Of a stretch of 40,773 bases of DNA, positions 24,291 to 33,918 are shown piece after piece. The DNA lies in assembly GCF_016429065.1 (NCBI RefSeq), contig NZ_JAELTX010000042.1, positions 1-40,773 on the forward strand. Direction: 5' to 3'. The notes under the pieces were generated by a model. It was given only the letters and a program-made list of their open reading frames with translations. It made no database searches and had not been told where the DNA came from. Origin of the DNA: Pedobacter sp. ASV17 (GTDB lineage Bacteria > Bacteroidota > Bacteroidia > Sphingobacteriales > Sphingobacteriaceae). Each line of letters opens with the position of its first letter. The stretch's first letter is position 1. The position numbers and the translations under genes were made by a program.

Positions 24291-24896
24291 CTAAGTCAAT
24301 TCAACTTCAGTAGTTTTTCCTTCTAAAATTCTCCCGTCCGATAGTGTTATACGAATTTTAAATTCATGCTTACTACTAACACTTGGCTTAACCTGTAGGA
24401 AAACACCTCCATAAAAGAGATTCGGGTAACCATATTTATGGTTGTTGATTAGCTTAGTATGTTCTTCTATAGTGGTTGTACTATTATTCGCTTTAATCTT
24501 AAACAAAGAACTCAAATCTGTATTTTTTGGATAATCAGAACTAAAATCATTGTTAGAGAAAATCTCAACAGACAAAATACTTTCCTTAGCTAAATAATTA
24601 TCTCCTATACAGCTACATGCGTAAGCGGATTGTATTAATCCCCAATTTACGTTTTGTTTACGTCGTACTAATTGTTGTATCTGCAACTCGATCTGAATAC
24701 CATAATTTGCACCAGCAATTATTTTGGAGGTTGTAACGAAAGGCACGGGCAATTTAGAATCTAAATTTTTAACAGTTACTCCGCTATTCGTGTAATAAAT
24801 ATCCCTAACGGGGCTACACCTGCAATTAGTATTACAACTAGTAACAAATTGCAATCCGAGTGCCAGTATAAAAACAATGATTACTTTCTTGTTCAT
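24291..24896 (-). CDS. Cysteine-rich lipoprotein of unknown function
   Basis: The 201-residue product begins with a lipoprotein signal (lipobox VTSC, Cys21) and then CNTNCRCSPVRDIYY, giving three close cysteines. A second pair occurs in SAYACSCIGDNYLAKE at about residues 91-106. The rest is beta-rich with KHEFKIRITLSDGRILEGKT near the C-terminus, which looks like an Ig-like strand pair. The CxCS clusters resemble DUF5034-type Bacteroidota lipoproteins, but I am not sure of the family name. The four or more cysteines may form disulfides once exported. The next gene downstream is the exported M20 enzyme after a 190-bp gap with a hairpin; the DUF937-like gene upstream is 41 bp away on the same strand, possibly co-transcribed. 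Confidence 0.65.
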   Translation of the reverse strand: MNKKVIIVFILALGLQFVTSCNTNCRCSPVRDIYYTNSGVTVKNLDSKLPVPFVTTSKIIAGANYGIQIELQIQQLVRRKQNVNWGLIQSAYACSCIGDNYLAKESILSVEIFSNNDFSSDYPKNTDLSSLFKIKANNSTTTIEEHTKLINNHKYGYPNLFYGGVFLQVKPSVSSKHEFKIRITLSDGRILEGKTTEVELT

Positions 24897-24937
24897 ATCG
24901 TTAACTAGAAATTGTGTTTGCTCTATTTCTTTTAAAA

Positions 24938-25432
24938 CTAAAACAATCCCTTCAACTTGTCCAGCAGGCCACCTTCACCATTCTCGCCTTTGCTTCCTCC
25001 TCCCAACAAATCTTTAACATCATTGAAATCAAACTTTCCATCGGCGCCACCAAACTGACCTAAAATTTCCTGTAGGTTAAACGAACTATCGTTAGGATCT
25101 GCTGCCTTATTAAAAAACTTTGACAGCACCATCGGAATTAAGGAAGACCCGATACTTTTTGCAGTTTCTGCATTGATCCCCAAACCACCTAACTTATCCG
25201 TAAAACTAGCCGTTGCCTGTTCCATCACATTTCCACCAGTACCATTCCCTTGAGTAAAGGAACTAATCAAATCGGTAATATTGCCCGACCCAATCTTATC
25301 TTTTAACACTTCTACAATGGAACCTGAAGCAGCTTGAATAACCTGCTCATTTTGTTCATTTGGTATTTGTGCATTGTCAACTACCAATTCTTGGGAATTA
25401 TCCCTTACTAATTGTTCTAGATTTTCTAACAT
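24938..25432 (-). CDS. DUF937-like protein
   Basis: The 164-residue protein has no signal peptide. Its middle matches the DUF937/YidB-like pattern of amphipathic helices with Gly-rich breaks: SGNITDLISSFTQGNGTGGN, then SFTDKLGGLGINAETAKSI and SSLIPMVLSKFFNKAADPND. The tail repeats LQEILGQFGGADGKFDFNDV and DLLGGGSKGENGEGGLLDKL. The SFTDKLGGLGIN segment with an A/G-rich helix is similar to proteins placed near envelope genes in several phyla; no activity is known. It lies divergent from pgi with 187 bp between, and 41 bp upstream of the cysteine-rich lipoprotein gene on the same strand. Confidence 0.65.
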   Translation of the reverse strand: MLENLEQLVRDNSQELVVDNAQIPNEQNEQVIQAASGSIVEVLKDKIGSGNITDLISSFTQGNGTGGNVMEQATASFTDKLGGLGINAETAKSIGSSLIPMVLSKFFNKAADPNDSSFNLQEILGQFGGADGKFDFNDVKDLLGGGSKGENGEGGLLDKLKGLF

Positions 25433-25607
25433 AGGTGCAAATTTAAACCCTATCTAATATAAGTAAATTATTGAAAATGAGCGCTGTTTTTCTATCATAC
25501 TTGTATAGCTATGATTTGCAAATCACCATCAAAATATAAAATATCTACATATCTGTGGCTTTATTAACGAACATTTAACTTACAGATTTGTATTTTTACA
25601 AGACTAA

Positions 25608-27266
<1,659 letters not shown>

Positions 27267-27351
27267 TCACCCCAAACGGGTGAGAAAAGTATTTATGGAT
27301 TTTGCTTATTTTGTTCATCATAGTTATAAATTGACATAAAAATGCACAGAT

Positions 27352-27876
27352 ATGAATAGGTTAAAAACATTATTAATTACTGCATTAGCCTTTAGTGGGC
27401 TAAATGCTGTCGCCCAAACAGACAAAGCAACTACTGCAAAAATTGTGGAGGCCAAAACCTACACTTTTGTAGCTAGATCGGTGACACCTTTAAATACTCA
27501 AGACATCAGTAAGGTAATGAGTAAAATGCCTGGTGCTATGCAGGGAGGTGTCATTAATCTAACCGAAACTTATTACGAAGTGAAGGTGACACCAGACAGC
27601 GTGGTGGCTTATCTGCCTTATTACGGCAGGTCGTTTAATGCACCAATTAACCAAGATGATGCTGGCGTTAAGTTTACTTCAAAAAAATTCAACTATAAGT
27701 CTACCAAAGGCAAAAAACGCGGATGGGATACTTTAGTGGAAACGAAGGACGCCAAGGAAAACTACCGTTTGGCCTTTAACATTAGTGACAATGGCTATGT
27801 AACGCTTTCATTGAACAGCAACAATAAGCAATCTGTCACCTATCAGGGTTATTTAAAAGAAAACGGAGATAAGTAA
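27352..27876 (+). CDS. DUF4251-like exported protein
   Basis: The 174-residue protein carries a signal peptide ending LNAVAQ (about residue 22). The mature part is a beta-rich domain with the pattern YEVKVTPDSVVAYLPYYGRS, then FNAPINQDDAGVKFTSKKFN and NYRLAFNISDNGYVTLSLNS, which is the order of blocks in the Bacteroidota DUF4251 family. The function is unknown; the fold is probably a lipocalin- or immunoglobulin-like beta structure. It is 85 bp behind pgi on the same strand but has its own terminator, so it may be read through from pgi or be separate. Confidence 0.75.
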   Translation: MNRLKTLLITALAFSGLNAVAQTDKATTAKIVEAKTYTFVARSVTPLNTQDISKVMSKMPGAMQGGVINLTETYYEVKVTPDSVVAYLPYYGRSFNAPINQDDAGVKFTSKKFNYKSTKGKKRGWDTLVETKDAKENYRLAFNISDNGYVTLSLNSNNKQSVTYQGYLKENGDK

Positions 27877-27881
27877 CAAAT

Positions 27882-27914
27882 AAAAAAGCCACTTTTAAGA
27901 GAGTGGCTTTTTTT
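27882..27914 (+). terminator. Rho-independent terminator
   Basis: AAAAAAGCCACT at 27882-27893 pairs with AGTGGCTTTTTTT at 27902-27914 around TTTAAGAG, 5 bp after the stop of the DUF4251-like gene. It is a strong stem with a long T run. Confidence 0.9.
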
Positions 27915-27950
27915 ATTTTTAGAAGAGCAAGGTTAAATTTCTTGAAAACC

Positions 27951-27990
27951 CTCTCTGTCTTTCAGACATCTCTCCCTAAAATGGAGAGAA
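27951..27990. repeat. Double-hairpin dispersed repeat between convergent genes
   Basis: TGTCT-TTC-AGACA (27956-27968) is followed at once by TCTCTCC (27969-27975) and GGAGAGA (27983-27989), two small hairpins in a row. From memory, the phrase CTCTCTGTCTTTCAGACA with TCTCTCC and GGAGAGAA recurs in Bacteroidota intergenic regions. It lies between the DUF4251-like gene and the cyclotransferase gene. Confidence 0.55.
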
Positions 27991-28005
27991 AAGCAATTTG
28001 CAACG

Positions 28006-29082
28006 TTACTTCTTCTTATCCAACTTTATCTCAAAAAGATTTGGCCATTTTTTACCCGTTACAAATAAACGCTTGGTAGCAGGATCATAAGCAATTCCAT
28101 TCAGTACATTGTTGCCAATTTCTTCGTCCGTTTTGAAATAGTTTTTAGGAACCAATTTAGAAAGATCTAGCTCTGCTTCTACCACGCCTGTTTTCAAATC
28201 AATAATGACAATTCTGTTGGAGCCATAAATATTGGCATACAATTTTCCATCAATGTATTCCAGCTCATTTAAACGCTCTACTGGACCTTTATTGTCGTAA
28301 ACTTCAACAAAGCCTTCTTCTTTGTAATTTTGGGCATTCATTTTCCAGATACGGTTAGAGCCATCACTGCGTAGCAGTTGCGTGCCATCGTAAGTAAGTC
28401 CCCAGCCTTCCACGCTACTTTGATAAGGGAAAGTGCTTATTTCTTGTAAAGAAGTCGCATCGTATACTAAGCCTACACTTTCTTGCCAAGTAAGCACAAT
28501 GATTTTGTCGCCTACTTTTACCGAGCCTTCGCCAAAGTATTCGGGTTTTAAAGGCACAGATTTGATGGCTTTTCCACTGGTCAAATTAACCCAGCGCAAC
28601 TGTGATAATCCCTTACGGCCCGTGCTTTCTAACAATTTACCATCTACAAAACTTAAACCTTGCGTGTAAGAAGAAGTATCATGAGGGAAAGTATTCACTA
28701 AAGTATATTTTAGCTTCTCTGGCTTCTTATCGGTGGTTAAAATAATGTTATTGGTAATGGTATCTATCTGGCTACCTGCTTTTACAATGGCAGTGAGCAT
28801 TCTATAGCCCAATGGCAAGTTTTGAGTGTCTAACCATACAAACTCCTTGGTGTTTTTTTCTGCAAAGGGCTTTCCATCTATCAAATAACTGATATTTTGT
28901 ATTTCCGTTTTTTCAGGAATATCAAGCTCCACCTTAACAGGCTTTCCTGCATGGAAACTTTCGCCCTGTAGCGGATTTTTAAAAGTAATGTAATTAGCCA
29001 CCTTGTTATTGCAGGCAAACTGAAAAAGAGAAATACATCCTAATAAGAGGATCGATATTTTACGTGTAGGGCCAAAAAGCAT
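28006..29082 (-). CDS. Glutaminyl-peptide cyclotransferase, lipoprotein form
   Basis: The 358-residue protein begins with a lipoprotein signal (lipobox QFAC, Cys24), then a beta-rich N-terminal Ig-like domain (YLIDGKPFAEKNTKEFVWLD) and a five-bladed beta-propeller of the bacterial glutaminyl cyclase family: DTSSYTQGLSFVDGKLLEST near residue 135, GEGSVKVGDKIIVLTWQESV, VEGWGLTYDGTQLLRSDGSN, LNELEYIDGKLYANIYGSNR and LNGIAYDPATKRLFVTGKKW. The E/D and W residues of the active cleft (EGWGLTxDG, LNELExxDG) are conserved. The enzyme converts N-terminal Gln to pyroglutamate; such N-termini are common on exported Bacteroidota proteins cut at a Q. Its first 23 bases overlap the yraN stop, so the two are translationally close. 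Confidence 0.9.
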   Translation of the reverse strand: MLFGPTRKISILLLGCISLFQFACNNKVANYITFKNPLQGESFHAGKPVKVELDIPEKTEIQNISYLIDGKPFAEKNTKEFVWLDTQNLPLGYRMLTAIVKAGSQIDTITNNIILTTDKKPEKLKYTLVNTFPHDTSSYTQGLSFVDGKLLESTGRKGLSQLRWVNLTSGKAIKSVPLKPEYFGEGSVKVGDKIIVLTWQESVGLVYDATSLQEISTFPYQSSVEGWGLTYDGTQLLRSDGSNRIWKMNAQNYKEEGFVEVYDNKGPVERLNELEYIDGKLYANIYGSNRIVIIDLKTGVVEAELDLSKLVPKNYFKTDEEIGNNVLNGIAYDPATKRLFVTGKKWPNLFEIKLDKKK

Positions 29083-29425
29083 CTTCGATATGGTTGATGT
29101 TAAACGTGTTATTTTTGGTTAAAAGCACCGCAATTACGTCAAACCTAATCTCCCCTTGGTAATCCATGATCTCGATGTAGGCTTGCGATGCCAGCTCTAA
29201 TTGTCGCTGTTTAGCCAAACTTACAAAATCTTCGGGCATCCCAAAAGCTACCGAACTGCGTGTTTTAACTTCTATAAAGATAATGGTATTTGAATGAAGC
29301 GCAACAATATCTACTTCGGCTTTGCCAAAAGTCCAGTTTTCGTCCAAAATTTCATATCCCTTTTCTAGGAGAAACTGTACCGCGGCTTTTTCGCCAGCCC
29401 TGCCTCTGTCGTTGTGGATTGCCAT
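29060..29425 (-). CDS. yraN: YraN family endonuclease-like protein
   Basis: The 121-residue protein has the UPF0102/YraN layout: GRAGEKAAVQFLLEKGYEIL, then the PD-(D/E)xK-like core WTFGKAEVDIVALHSNTIIF and IEVKTRSSVAFGMPEDFV (E-V-D-I-x(12)-E-V-K), and the C-terminal GEIRFDVIAVLL. The EVD and EVK residues suggest a nuclease fold, but a function is not established. The stop codon overlaps the first codons of the cyclotransferase gene by 23 bp in another frame. Confidence 0.92.
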   Translation of the reverse strand: MAIHNDRGRAGEKAAVQFLLEKGYEILDENWTFGKAEVDIVALHSNTIIFIEVKTRSSVAFGMPEDFVSLAKQRQLELASQAYIEIMDYQGEIRFDVIAVLLTKNNTFNINHIEDAFWPYT

Positions 29426-29533
29426 ATAAGTTAAAGGTAGAAAGTTATAAGTTGCAAGTTACGAGTTGTAGATCATGCCTCACAACGCCAAACACGTTAC
29501 GCTTAACCTATTACACTAGTCTTTTTCTTTGCT

Positions 29534-31501
29534 TTATTTAACGATTACCGAGCCTAAAAATTTCGAAATGGTACGTTCTACATTTTTAACTTGCATAAAG
29601 CGACCTTGCAGCGCCTCAAGATTGACTTCATCACGTTCATCTTTCATTTGGTTCATCAAATCGACAAGCATTTTATCTACCTTCCGTTTTTTAAGATGAT
29701 ACAAGCCCCCAAGCACTGCTGCTTTAATATTTTGGCTTTCATCTTTAACGTAAATTTGATGCTTGTTCAACCAGTTTTCGCTCAAGTTGTAAGGTGAAGT
29801 GGTTAAAGTGATGGCTAAATTAGCAATGTCTCCATCCTCACTTCTTAAAAACTGATTGATGGTTGGCAACTGCCCATTCTCCAATTCCGTACGATAGTAA
29901 TCAATCACTCGGTTACACATCTCATTATCAAAAGTAACATCACTAAGATTCTGGATAATGAATGAACCAACATACATATTGTCTGTTTGCTCCCACGTAG
30001 CCAGCTCGTGACCAAAAGTGAGCAATAGCCTTACTATTTCATGTTCCTGTAAAAGATCAGAGCTAATTTGCTCGGTGGTACTTTGTGAAGGTTCTGCTAC
30101 TGCACCTCCCTCTTCGGCAAAAAGATCATCTGGTGGCATATCGGGATGACCATAACCTGATGATTTTGGGGCACTAGAAGCTGCTGCTTTTTTGCTTTTG
30201 GCCAGTTTGATAGCGTTTAGCTCGGTAAGCAACACCCGCTCTTCAATCTCCAGGAGGTGACTACATTCCCTTACAAAGACCGAAGCCTTAATGTTGTCAG
30301 GTATTTTGGCAATGCTCTCTACAATATCTCTGATGATGCCTGCCCGTTTGATCGGATCTTTTCCTGCCTCAGCCAACAAAATATTGGCTTTGTAGAGGAT
30401 AAAATCCTGTCGCTGCTCTTCAATGTAGGTTTTAAATGCGCCAGCACCCACTTTGTGCATGTACGAATCGGGGTCATCGCCATCTGGAAAAGAAACCACT
30501 TTTACGTTCAGTCCTTCTTCCAAAATCATGTCAAGCCCACGCAAAGAGGCCTTGATCCCTGCTGCATCACCATCATATAAAATGGTCACGTTTTGGGTAA
30601 ACCTGCTAATGAGCTTGATTTGTTCAATGGTTAATGAGGTTCCCGAAGAGGCAACAACGTTCTCAATATAGGCCTGATGAACCGCCAGAACATCGGCATA
30701 GCCTTCTACCAAATAACAATTATCCTGATCACGAATGGCCTTTTTAGCATGATACAAACCATACAGCACATTTGATTTGTGATAGATATCGCTTTCTGGA
30801 GAGTTAACGTATTTGGGTACGTTTTTATCTGTTTTTAAGGTACGTCCACCGAAACCAATAACCCTGCCCGTAAAATTGTGAATGGGGAACATTACACGGC
30901 CACGGAACCTATCATACAATTTCCCTTTATCATTTCTGATAGAAAGGCCTGTTTTTTCAAGGTATTCTTCGGCATGTTGGTTTTTAACCGCCTCTAGCGT
31001 AAGTGCATCCCAAACATCGGGTGAGTAACCTAAGTTGAATTTCTTGACGATGTCTTCCCTAAAACCACGTTCCTTAAAGTAGCTAAGACCAATAGCTTTC
31101 CCATCATCGCTATTCCAAAGTTGCTCTTCGAAATAATTGGCGGCAAACTGCGACACAATGTAAAGACTTTCCCTTGCACTGTTTAACTCAACCTGTTCCT
31201 TACTTTCTACCGTTTCTTCAACCTCAATATTGTATTTGGTGGCAAGGTATTTTAAGGCTTCTGGATAAGTGTATTTCTCATGATCCATTACAAAACGTAC
31301 TGAATCACCAGCTACCCCACATCCAAAACATTTGTAGATCCCTTTGTTTACCGAAACGTGAAACGAAGGTGTTTTTTCACCATGAAAAGGACAGTTACCA
31401 ATTAAGCTTGAACCACGTTTTTTAAGGTGCACGAAATCGCCAACCACTTCCTCTATCCGTGCGGTTTCCTTAATTTTCTCTATGGTTTCTGCTGTAATCA
31501 T
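29534..31501 (-). CDS. dnaG: DNA primase
   Basis: The 655-residue protein makes RNA primers for DNA replication. It has the CHC2-type zinc domain with Cys37, His40, Cys58 and Cys61 (CPFHGEKTPSFHV and KCFGCG), an RNA-polymerase basic core (about 120-250; RFRGRVMFPIHNFTGRVIGF and KYVNSPESDIYHKS), and a TOPRIM domain (YLVEGYADVLAVHQA with the catalytic Glu, and ILYDGDAAGIKAS with the DxD metal site). The C-terminal helicase-interaction part follows after a Ser/Pro linker (SKKAAASSAPKSSGYGH). A -7 element TAAATTTG lies on the minus strand at 31532-31539. It is flanked by yraN downstream and an SGNH hydrolase upstream, with no rpsU or rpoD macro-operon. Confidence 0.97.
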   Translation of the reverse strand: MITAETIEKIKETARIEEVVGDFVHLKKRGSSLIGNCPFHGEKTPSFHVSVNKGIYKCFGCGVAGDSVRFVMDHEKYTYPEALKYLATKYNIEVEETVESKEQVELNSARESLYIVSQFAANYFEEQLWNSDDGKAIGLSYFKERGFREDIVKKFNLGYSPDVWDALTLEAVKNQHAEEYLEKTGLSIRNDKGKLYDRFRGRVMFPIHNFTGRVIGFGGRTLKTDKNVPKYVNSPESDIYHKSNVLYGLYHAKKAIRDQDNCYLVEGYADVLAVHQAYIENVVASSGTSLTIEQIKLISRFTQNVTILYDGDAAGIKASLRGLDMILEEGLNVKVVSFPDGDDPDSYMHKVGAGAFKTYIEEQRQDFILYKANILLAEAGKDPIKRAGIIRDIVESIAKIPDNIKASVFVRECSHLLEIEERVLLTELNAIKLAKSKKAAASSAPKSSGYGHPDMPPDDLFAEEGGAVAEPSQSTTEQISSDLLQEHEIVRLLLTFGHELATWEQTDNMYVGSFIIQNLSDVTFDNEMCNRVIDYYRTELENGQLPTINQFLRSEDGDIANLAITLTTSPYNLSENWLNKHQIYVKDESQNIKAAVLGGLYHLKKRKVDKMLVDLMNQMKDERDEVNLEALQGRFMQVKNVERTISKFLGSVIVK

Positions 31502-31531
31502 TTCTCGCTAATCCTTTCCTAAATGGGACTT

Positions 31532-31539
31532 CAAATTTA
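31532..31539 (-). promoter_or_regulatory. -7 promoter element of dnaG
   Basis: The minus strand reads TAAATTTG, an exact TAnnTTTG, 31 bases before the dnaG start codon at 31501. Confidence 0.6.
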
Positions 31540-31579
31540 GCATTTTTTACGGTCTTAGACTGCTAAGAAATGTCAGAAA

Positions 31580-31617
31580 TCTACACCATCCGAAAGAAAA
31601 TTTCTTGATGGCGTAGA
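31580..31617. terminator. Hairpin between dnaG and the SGNH hydrolase gene
   Basis: TCTACACCATC at 31580-31590 pairs with GATGGCGTAGA at 31607-31617 with one wobble pair, and the inner AAGAAA/TTTCTT can extend the stem. It follows the stop of the SGNH hydrolase gene (31630, minus strand) by 13 bp and probably ends its transcript, although no long T run follows. Confidence 0.5.
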
Positions 31618-31629
31618 CTACAGTATCTC

Positions 31630-32292
31630 TTAAAGTTTAACGAAAGGCAGTATCTGCTCGGCCACAAATAAATTGCCTTTGTCGTTTAAGTGTACGCGGT
31701 CGGTTGTTAAGATCCCTTTTTCTAAATCCTCCGCATTATTCTTTTCTTCGTAGCTGGCAAAAGCTTTTCTTAAATCACAAAGTGGAAGTTTATTTTTAAC
31801 GGCAAGTTCTCTAATGGCTTCGGCATATTTATCTAATTCGGCATCCAACTCGTTAGCGCCCGTTTTTTTCTCTCCAATTACCGATGGCGTACACAATACT
31901 ATTTTGCTACCCCCAGCTTTGATTTTGTCGATCAATGCTTGATAAAACTTGATATATTTAGGATAATCAGTACCTGTTCTAGAAGTTTGTTTGTGCCACA
32001 CATCATTAATGCCAACGTAAATGAATACCAAATCTGGCTTTTTTGCTAATACATCTTCTTCCAAACGCAAATAAAGGTCGTATACTTTATTACCTCCAAC
32101 ACCAGCACCGATGAGTTCAAGTTTATTGGTATCTACTTGTTTTTTGAGCACATTAATGTAACCATTTACTTTTGTGCTTCCTTGTTGGGTAATAGAGTCT
32201 CCAAAAAACACCACACGTTTACGGTTAGATTTCATAGCGATTAGAAGAAAAATGGCACACGCCATTACTGATAGTTTTAAAAAGGTTTTCAT
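31630..32292 (-). CDS. SGNH/GDSL-family hydrolase, exported
   Basis: The 220-residue protein has a signal peptide (first about 20 residues), and all four SGNH blocks: VFFGDSITQQG with the nucleophile Ser (about 28-38), GAGVGGNKVYDL with the Gly, YVGINDVWH with the Asn, and DRVHLNDKGN with the Asp-His pair near 205. It is an esterase or acetylhydrolase of the GDSL-lipase/TAP-like group that removes acyl or acetyl groups from sugars or lipids; the natural substrate is not visible. It is convergent with nothing and is divergent from a small exported protein gene; a TAACTTTA element on the minus strand at 32312-32319 may be its -7 box. Confidence 0.9.
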   Translation of the reverse strand: MKTFLKLSVMACAIFLLIAMKSNRKRVVFFGDSITQQGSTKVNGYINVLKKQVDTNKLELIGAGVGGNKVYDLYLRLEEDVLAKKPDLVFIYVGINDVWHKQTSRTGTDYPKYIKFYQALIDKIKAGGSKIVLCTPSVIGEKKTGANELDAELDKYAEAIRELAVKNKLPLCDLRKAFASYEEKNNAEDLEKGILTTDRVHLNDKGNLFVAEQILPFVKL

Positions 32293-32311
32293 CCGTCAAT
32301 TTTTTATGCAC

Positions 32312-32365
32312 TAAAGTTAATTGTTTGACTGTAAATATCAACATCGCATTTATTTTCTATCTTTG
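32312..32365. promoter_or_regulatory. Divergent promoters, SGNH hydrolase / small exported protein
   Basis: For the minus-strand gene the bases at 32312-32319 read TAACTTTA on the minus strand, 20 bp from its start. For the plus-strand gene TATCTTTG at 32358-32365 is an exact TAnnTTTG, 25 bp before the start at 32390. Confidence 0.55.
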
Positions 32366-32389
32366 ATTAAATTTTTCGACCCCGTACTG

Positions 32390-32890
32390 ATGAAATTATT
32401 GGCTAAATCTTCACTTGCCCTTCTATTAACTCTCCTATTTATAAATGTTAGCTTTGCGCAAAAGAAAAGAGCACCTTTTACTGCAATCGTTTTTGTGGAA
32501 GGAAACCAGAAGATACACGGAAAAATTACCGACATTAATGAATCGGCCTTGGTATTGGTTGACAAGAGAGATGTTGCACATCCCATTGCTTATCAAAAAA
32601 TAAGTCGTATAAAAGTTTACAAGCACCGAAGTGATATAGGTTATGCCGCAGTTACCGGCGCTTTAGCGGTAGGTACAATTGTGGCTGCCCAATCTATTGA
32701 CGACGCTAATGTTGCAGTGTTGGTTGGGATAGGTGGTACCGCTGCCGTGGTGAGCTTAAGTATGATTTTACACAATGTTATTCACGGTGCAGAGGTTAAA
32801 ATAGACGCTAAAAAAGAAACCATAGATTATAACAATATTTCTCAAAAATTAAGCAAGTACATTGTTAACGATGTTGCTTTGAAGCCATAG
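32390..32890 (+). CDS. Exported protein of unknown function with a hydrophobic hairpin
   Basis: With the start at 32390 the product has 166 residues: signal peptide MKLLAKSSLALLLTLLFINV ending SFAQ, a beta-rich part (FVEGNQKIHGKITDINESAL, then LVLVDKRDVAHPIAYQKISR) and a Gly/Ala-rich hydrophobic segment (YAAVTGALAVGTIVAAQSID and VAVLVGIGGTAAVVSLSMIL) that looks like two closely spaced membrane helices. An upstream TTG in the same frame at 32321 would include the promoter and is rejected. I cannot name a family. The stop TAG at 32888-32890 directly abuts the stop of the facing gene, so the two transcripts must overlap at their 3-prime ends. Confidence 0.7.
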   Translation: MKLLAKSSLALLLTLLFINVSFAQKKRAPFTAIVFVEGNQKIHGKITDINESALVLVDKRDVAHPIAYQKISRIKVYKHRSDIGYAAVTGALAVGTIVAAQSIDDANVAVLVGIGGTAAVVSLSMILHNVIHGAEVKIDAKKETIDYNNISQKLSKYIVNDVALKP

Positions 32891-33841
32891 TTATTTTCCT
32901 TTGCCCAAGTGATAATCTTTATGCAGCACTAAAAAGCTGGCTCTTTCTTCTTTTTTAAACGGATAATCCCAATTACCTTGATAAGTAATTTTAGTAGGTA
33001 GCTTTACGTCATCAAAATAACTCATTTCGATATTCATCTGCACATCAAAGTCGAATAGCAAATTACTATACTTCATATCTACATAACGGCCAAGAATTTC
33101 AAAATTACGCTTATCGAAAATAGTGACCAATTCTTTGATCATGATGCCATCTTTGGTCCATTTAGATAAATCAGGTTTTACTGCAACCTTAAAACGATAA
33201 ACAGGGATAGAATCTAAGTACATCCCACTATGGAAGGTGTAATCGTAATTCTGTCGCATATTTGCAGTGAAAATTTCTGTTTTGCTGCCAATAAAAGGGA
33301 TCCCTTTAATAGGTCTTCCAGGATTAAATATCAGGGTTTTTAACTTGTCCTTATAACCTTCATTGGAGCTTTTCTTACCTTTTTCAGTACTTGGGGCCGA
33401 GTTAGGCACAAAATCAGTGTTATAGGCATTCATGAAGATATAATCGAACATTTCAACCGTATACAACTGGTATTTACCGTTCTTCTTGTACACTTTTCCG
33501 TTATCTTCCTTTACCAGATATTCCATTTTATATGGCCCATCATTATTGTGACGTATCTTCCGATAAATACGGCCGTCTACCTGATTTTTCTTATCGTAGG
33601 TAAATACCCTATTTTCAGCAATGAAAGTATATTTTTTCATATTGCGGAAAGCCTGATAGAAACTAGTGTCGTTGATGATAGCATCAATAAAAGTCTCAAT
33701 GTTCAGTCGCTTTGCTTTAATATTCACCACCGAATCAAGCGTAATTGTTTTGATGGTATCGGGGTTAAACCGAGGAATTTGTTGGGCCTTGGCCTCCACA
33801 AAAAACAGCAGTGAAAGAATAACGAAAAAATATCTCTTCAT
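32891..33841 (-). CDS. Exported beta-rich protein of unknown function
   Basis: The 316-residue protein has a signal peptide ending FVEAKAQ (about residue 19). The start of the mature part (QIPRFNPDTIKTITLDSVV, with VNIKAKRLNIETFIDAIIND) resembles the N-terminus of proteins that associate with outer-membrane receptors. The rest is beta-rich and aromatic: MEYLVKEDNGKVYKKNGKYQ, DYIFMNAYNTDFVPNS, NYDYTFHSGMYLDSIPVYRF, FEILGRYVDMKYSNLLFDFD. It may be a lipid- or outer-membrane-associated beta domain of the DUF1571/LolA-like kind, but that is a guess from the look of the strands. It follows the M20 gene (minus) across a hairpin terminator and ends against the stop of the plus-strand gene. Confidence 0.7.
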   Translation of the reverse strand: MKRYFFVILSLLFFVEAKAQQIPRFNPDTIKTITLDSVVNIKAKRLNIETFIDAIINDTSFYQAFRNMKKYTFIAENRVFTYDKKNQVDGRIYRKIRHNNDGPYKMEYLVKEDNGKVYKKNGKYQLYTVEMFDYIFMNAYNTDFVPNSAPSTEKGKKSSNEGYKDKLKTLIFNPGRPIKGIPFIGSKTEIFTANMRQNYDYTFHSGMYLDSIPVYRFKVAVKPDLSKWTKDGIMIKELVTIFDKRNFEILGRYVDMKYSNLLFDFDVQMNIEMSYFDDVKLPTKITYQGNWDYPFKKEERASFLVLHKDYHLGKGK

Positions 33842-33854
33842 GATAAAAATTAAA

Positions 33855-33888
33855 GCTAAAGTAAAAAGTAAATGCTCTTTACTTTAGC
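33855..33888 (-). terminator. Terminator-like hairpin with perfect 11-bp arms
   Basis: GCTAAAGTAAA at 33855-33865 is the exact reverse complement of TTTACTTTAGC at 33878-33888, spacer 12 nt. On the minus strand it is followed by TTTAATTTTTATC, so it likely ends the M20 transcript (stop at 33919), 14 bp before the start of the next gene. It could also be an operator for that gene. Confidence 0.6.
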
Positions 33889-33918
33889 AATTTATATGCC
33901 TAACATTTGTTTGACGAG

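Noticed and set aside
27267..27283. Terminator after pgi
   Set aside because: TCACCC/GGGTGA forms a short stem, but no T run follows, so I do not call it a terminator; read-through into the DUF4251-like gene is possible.
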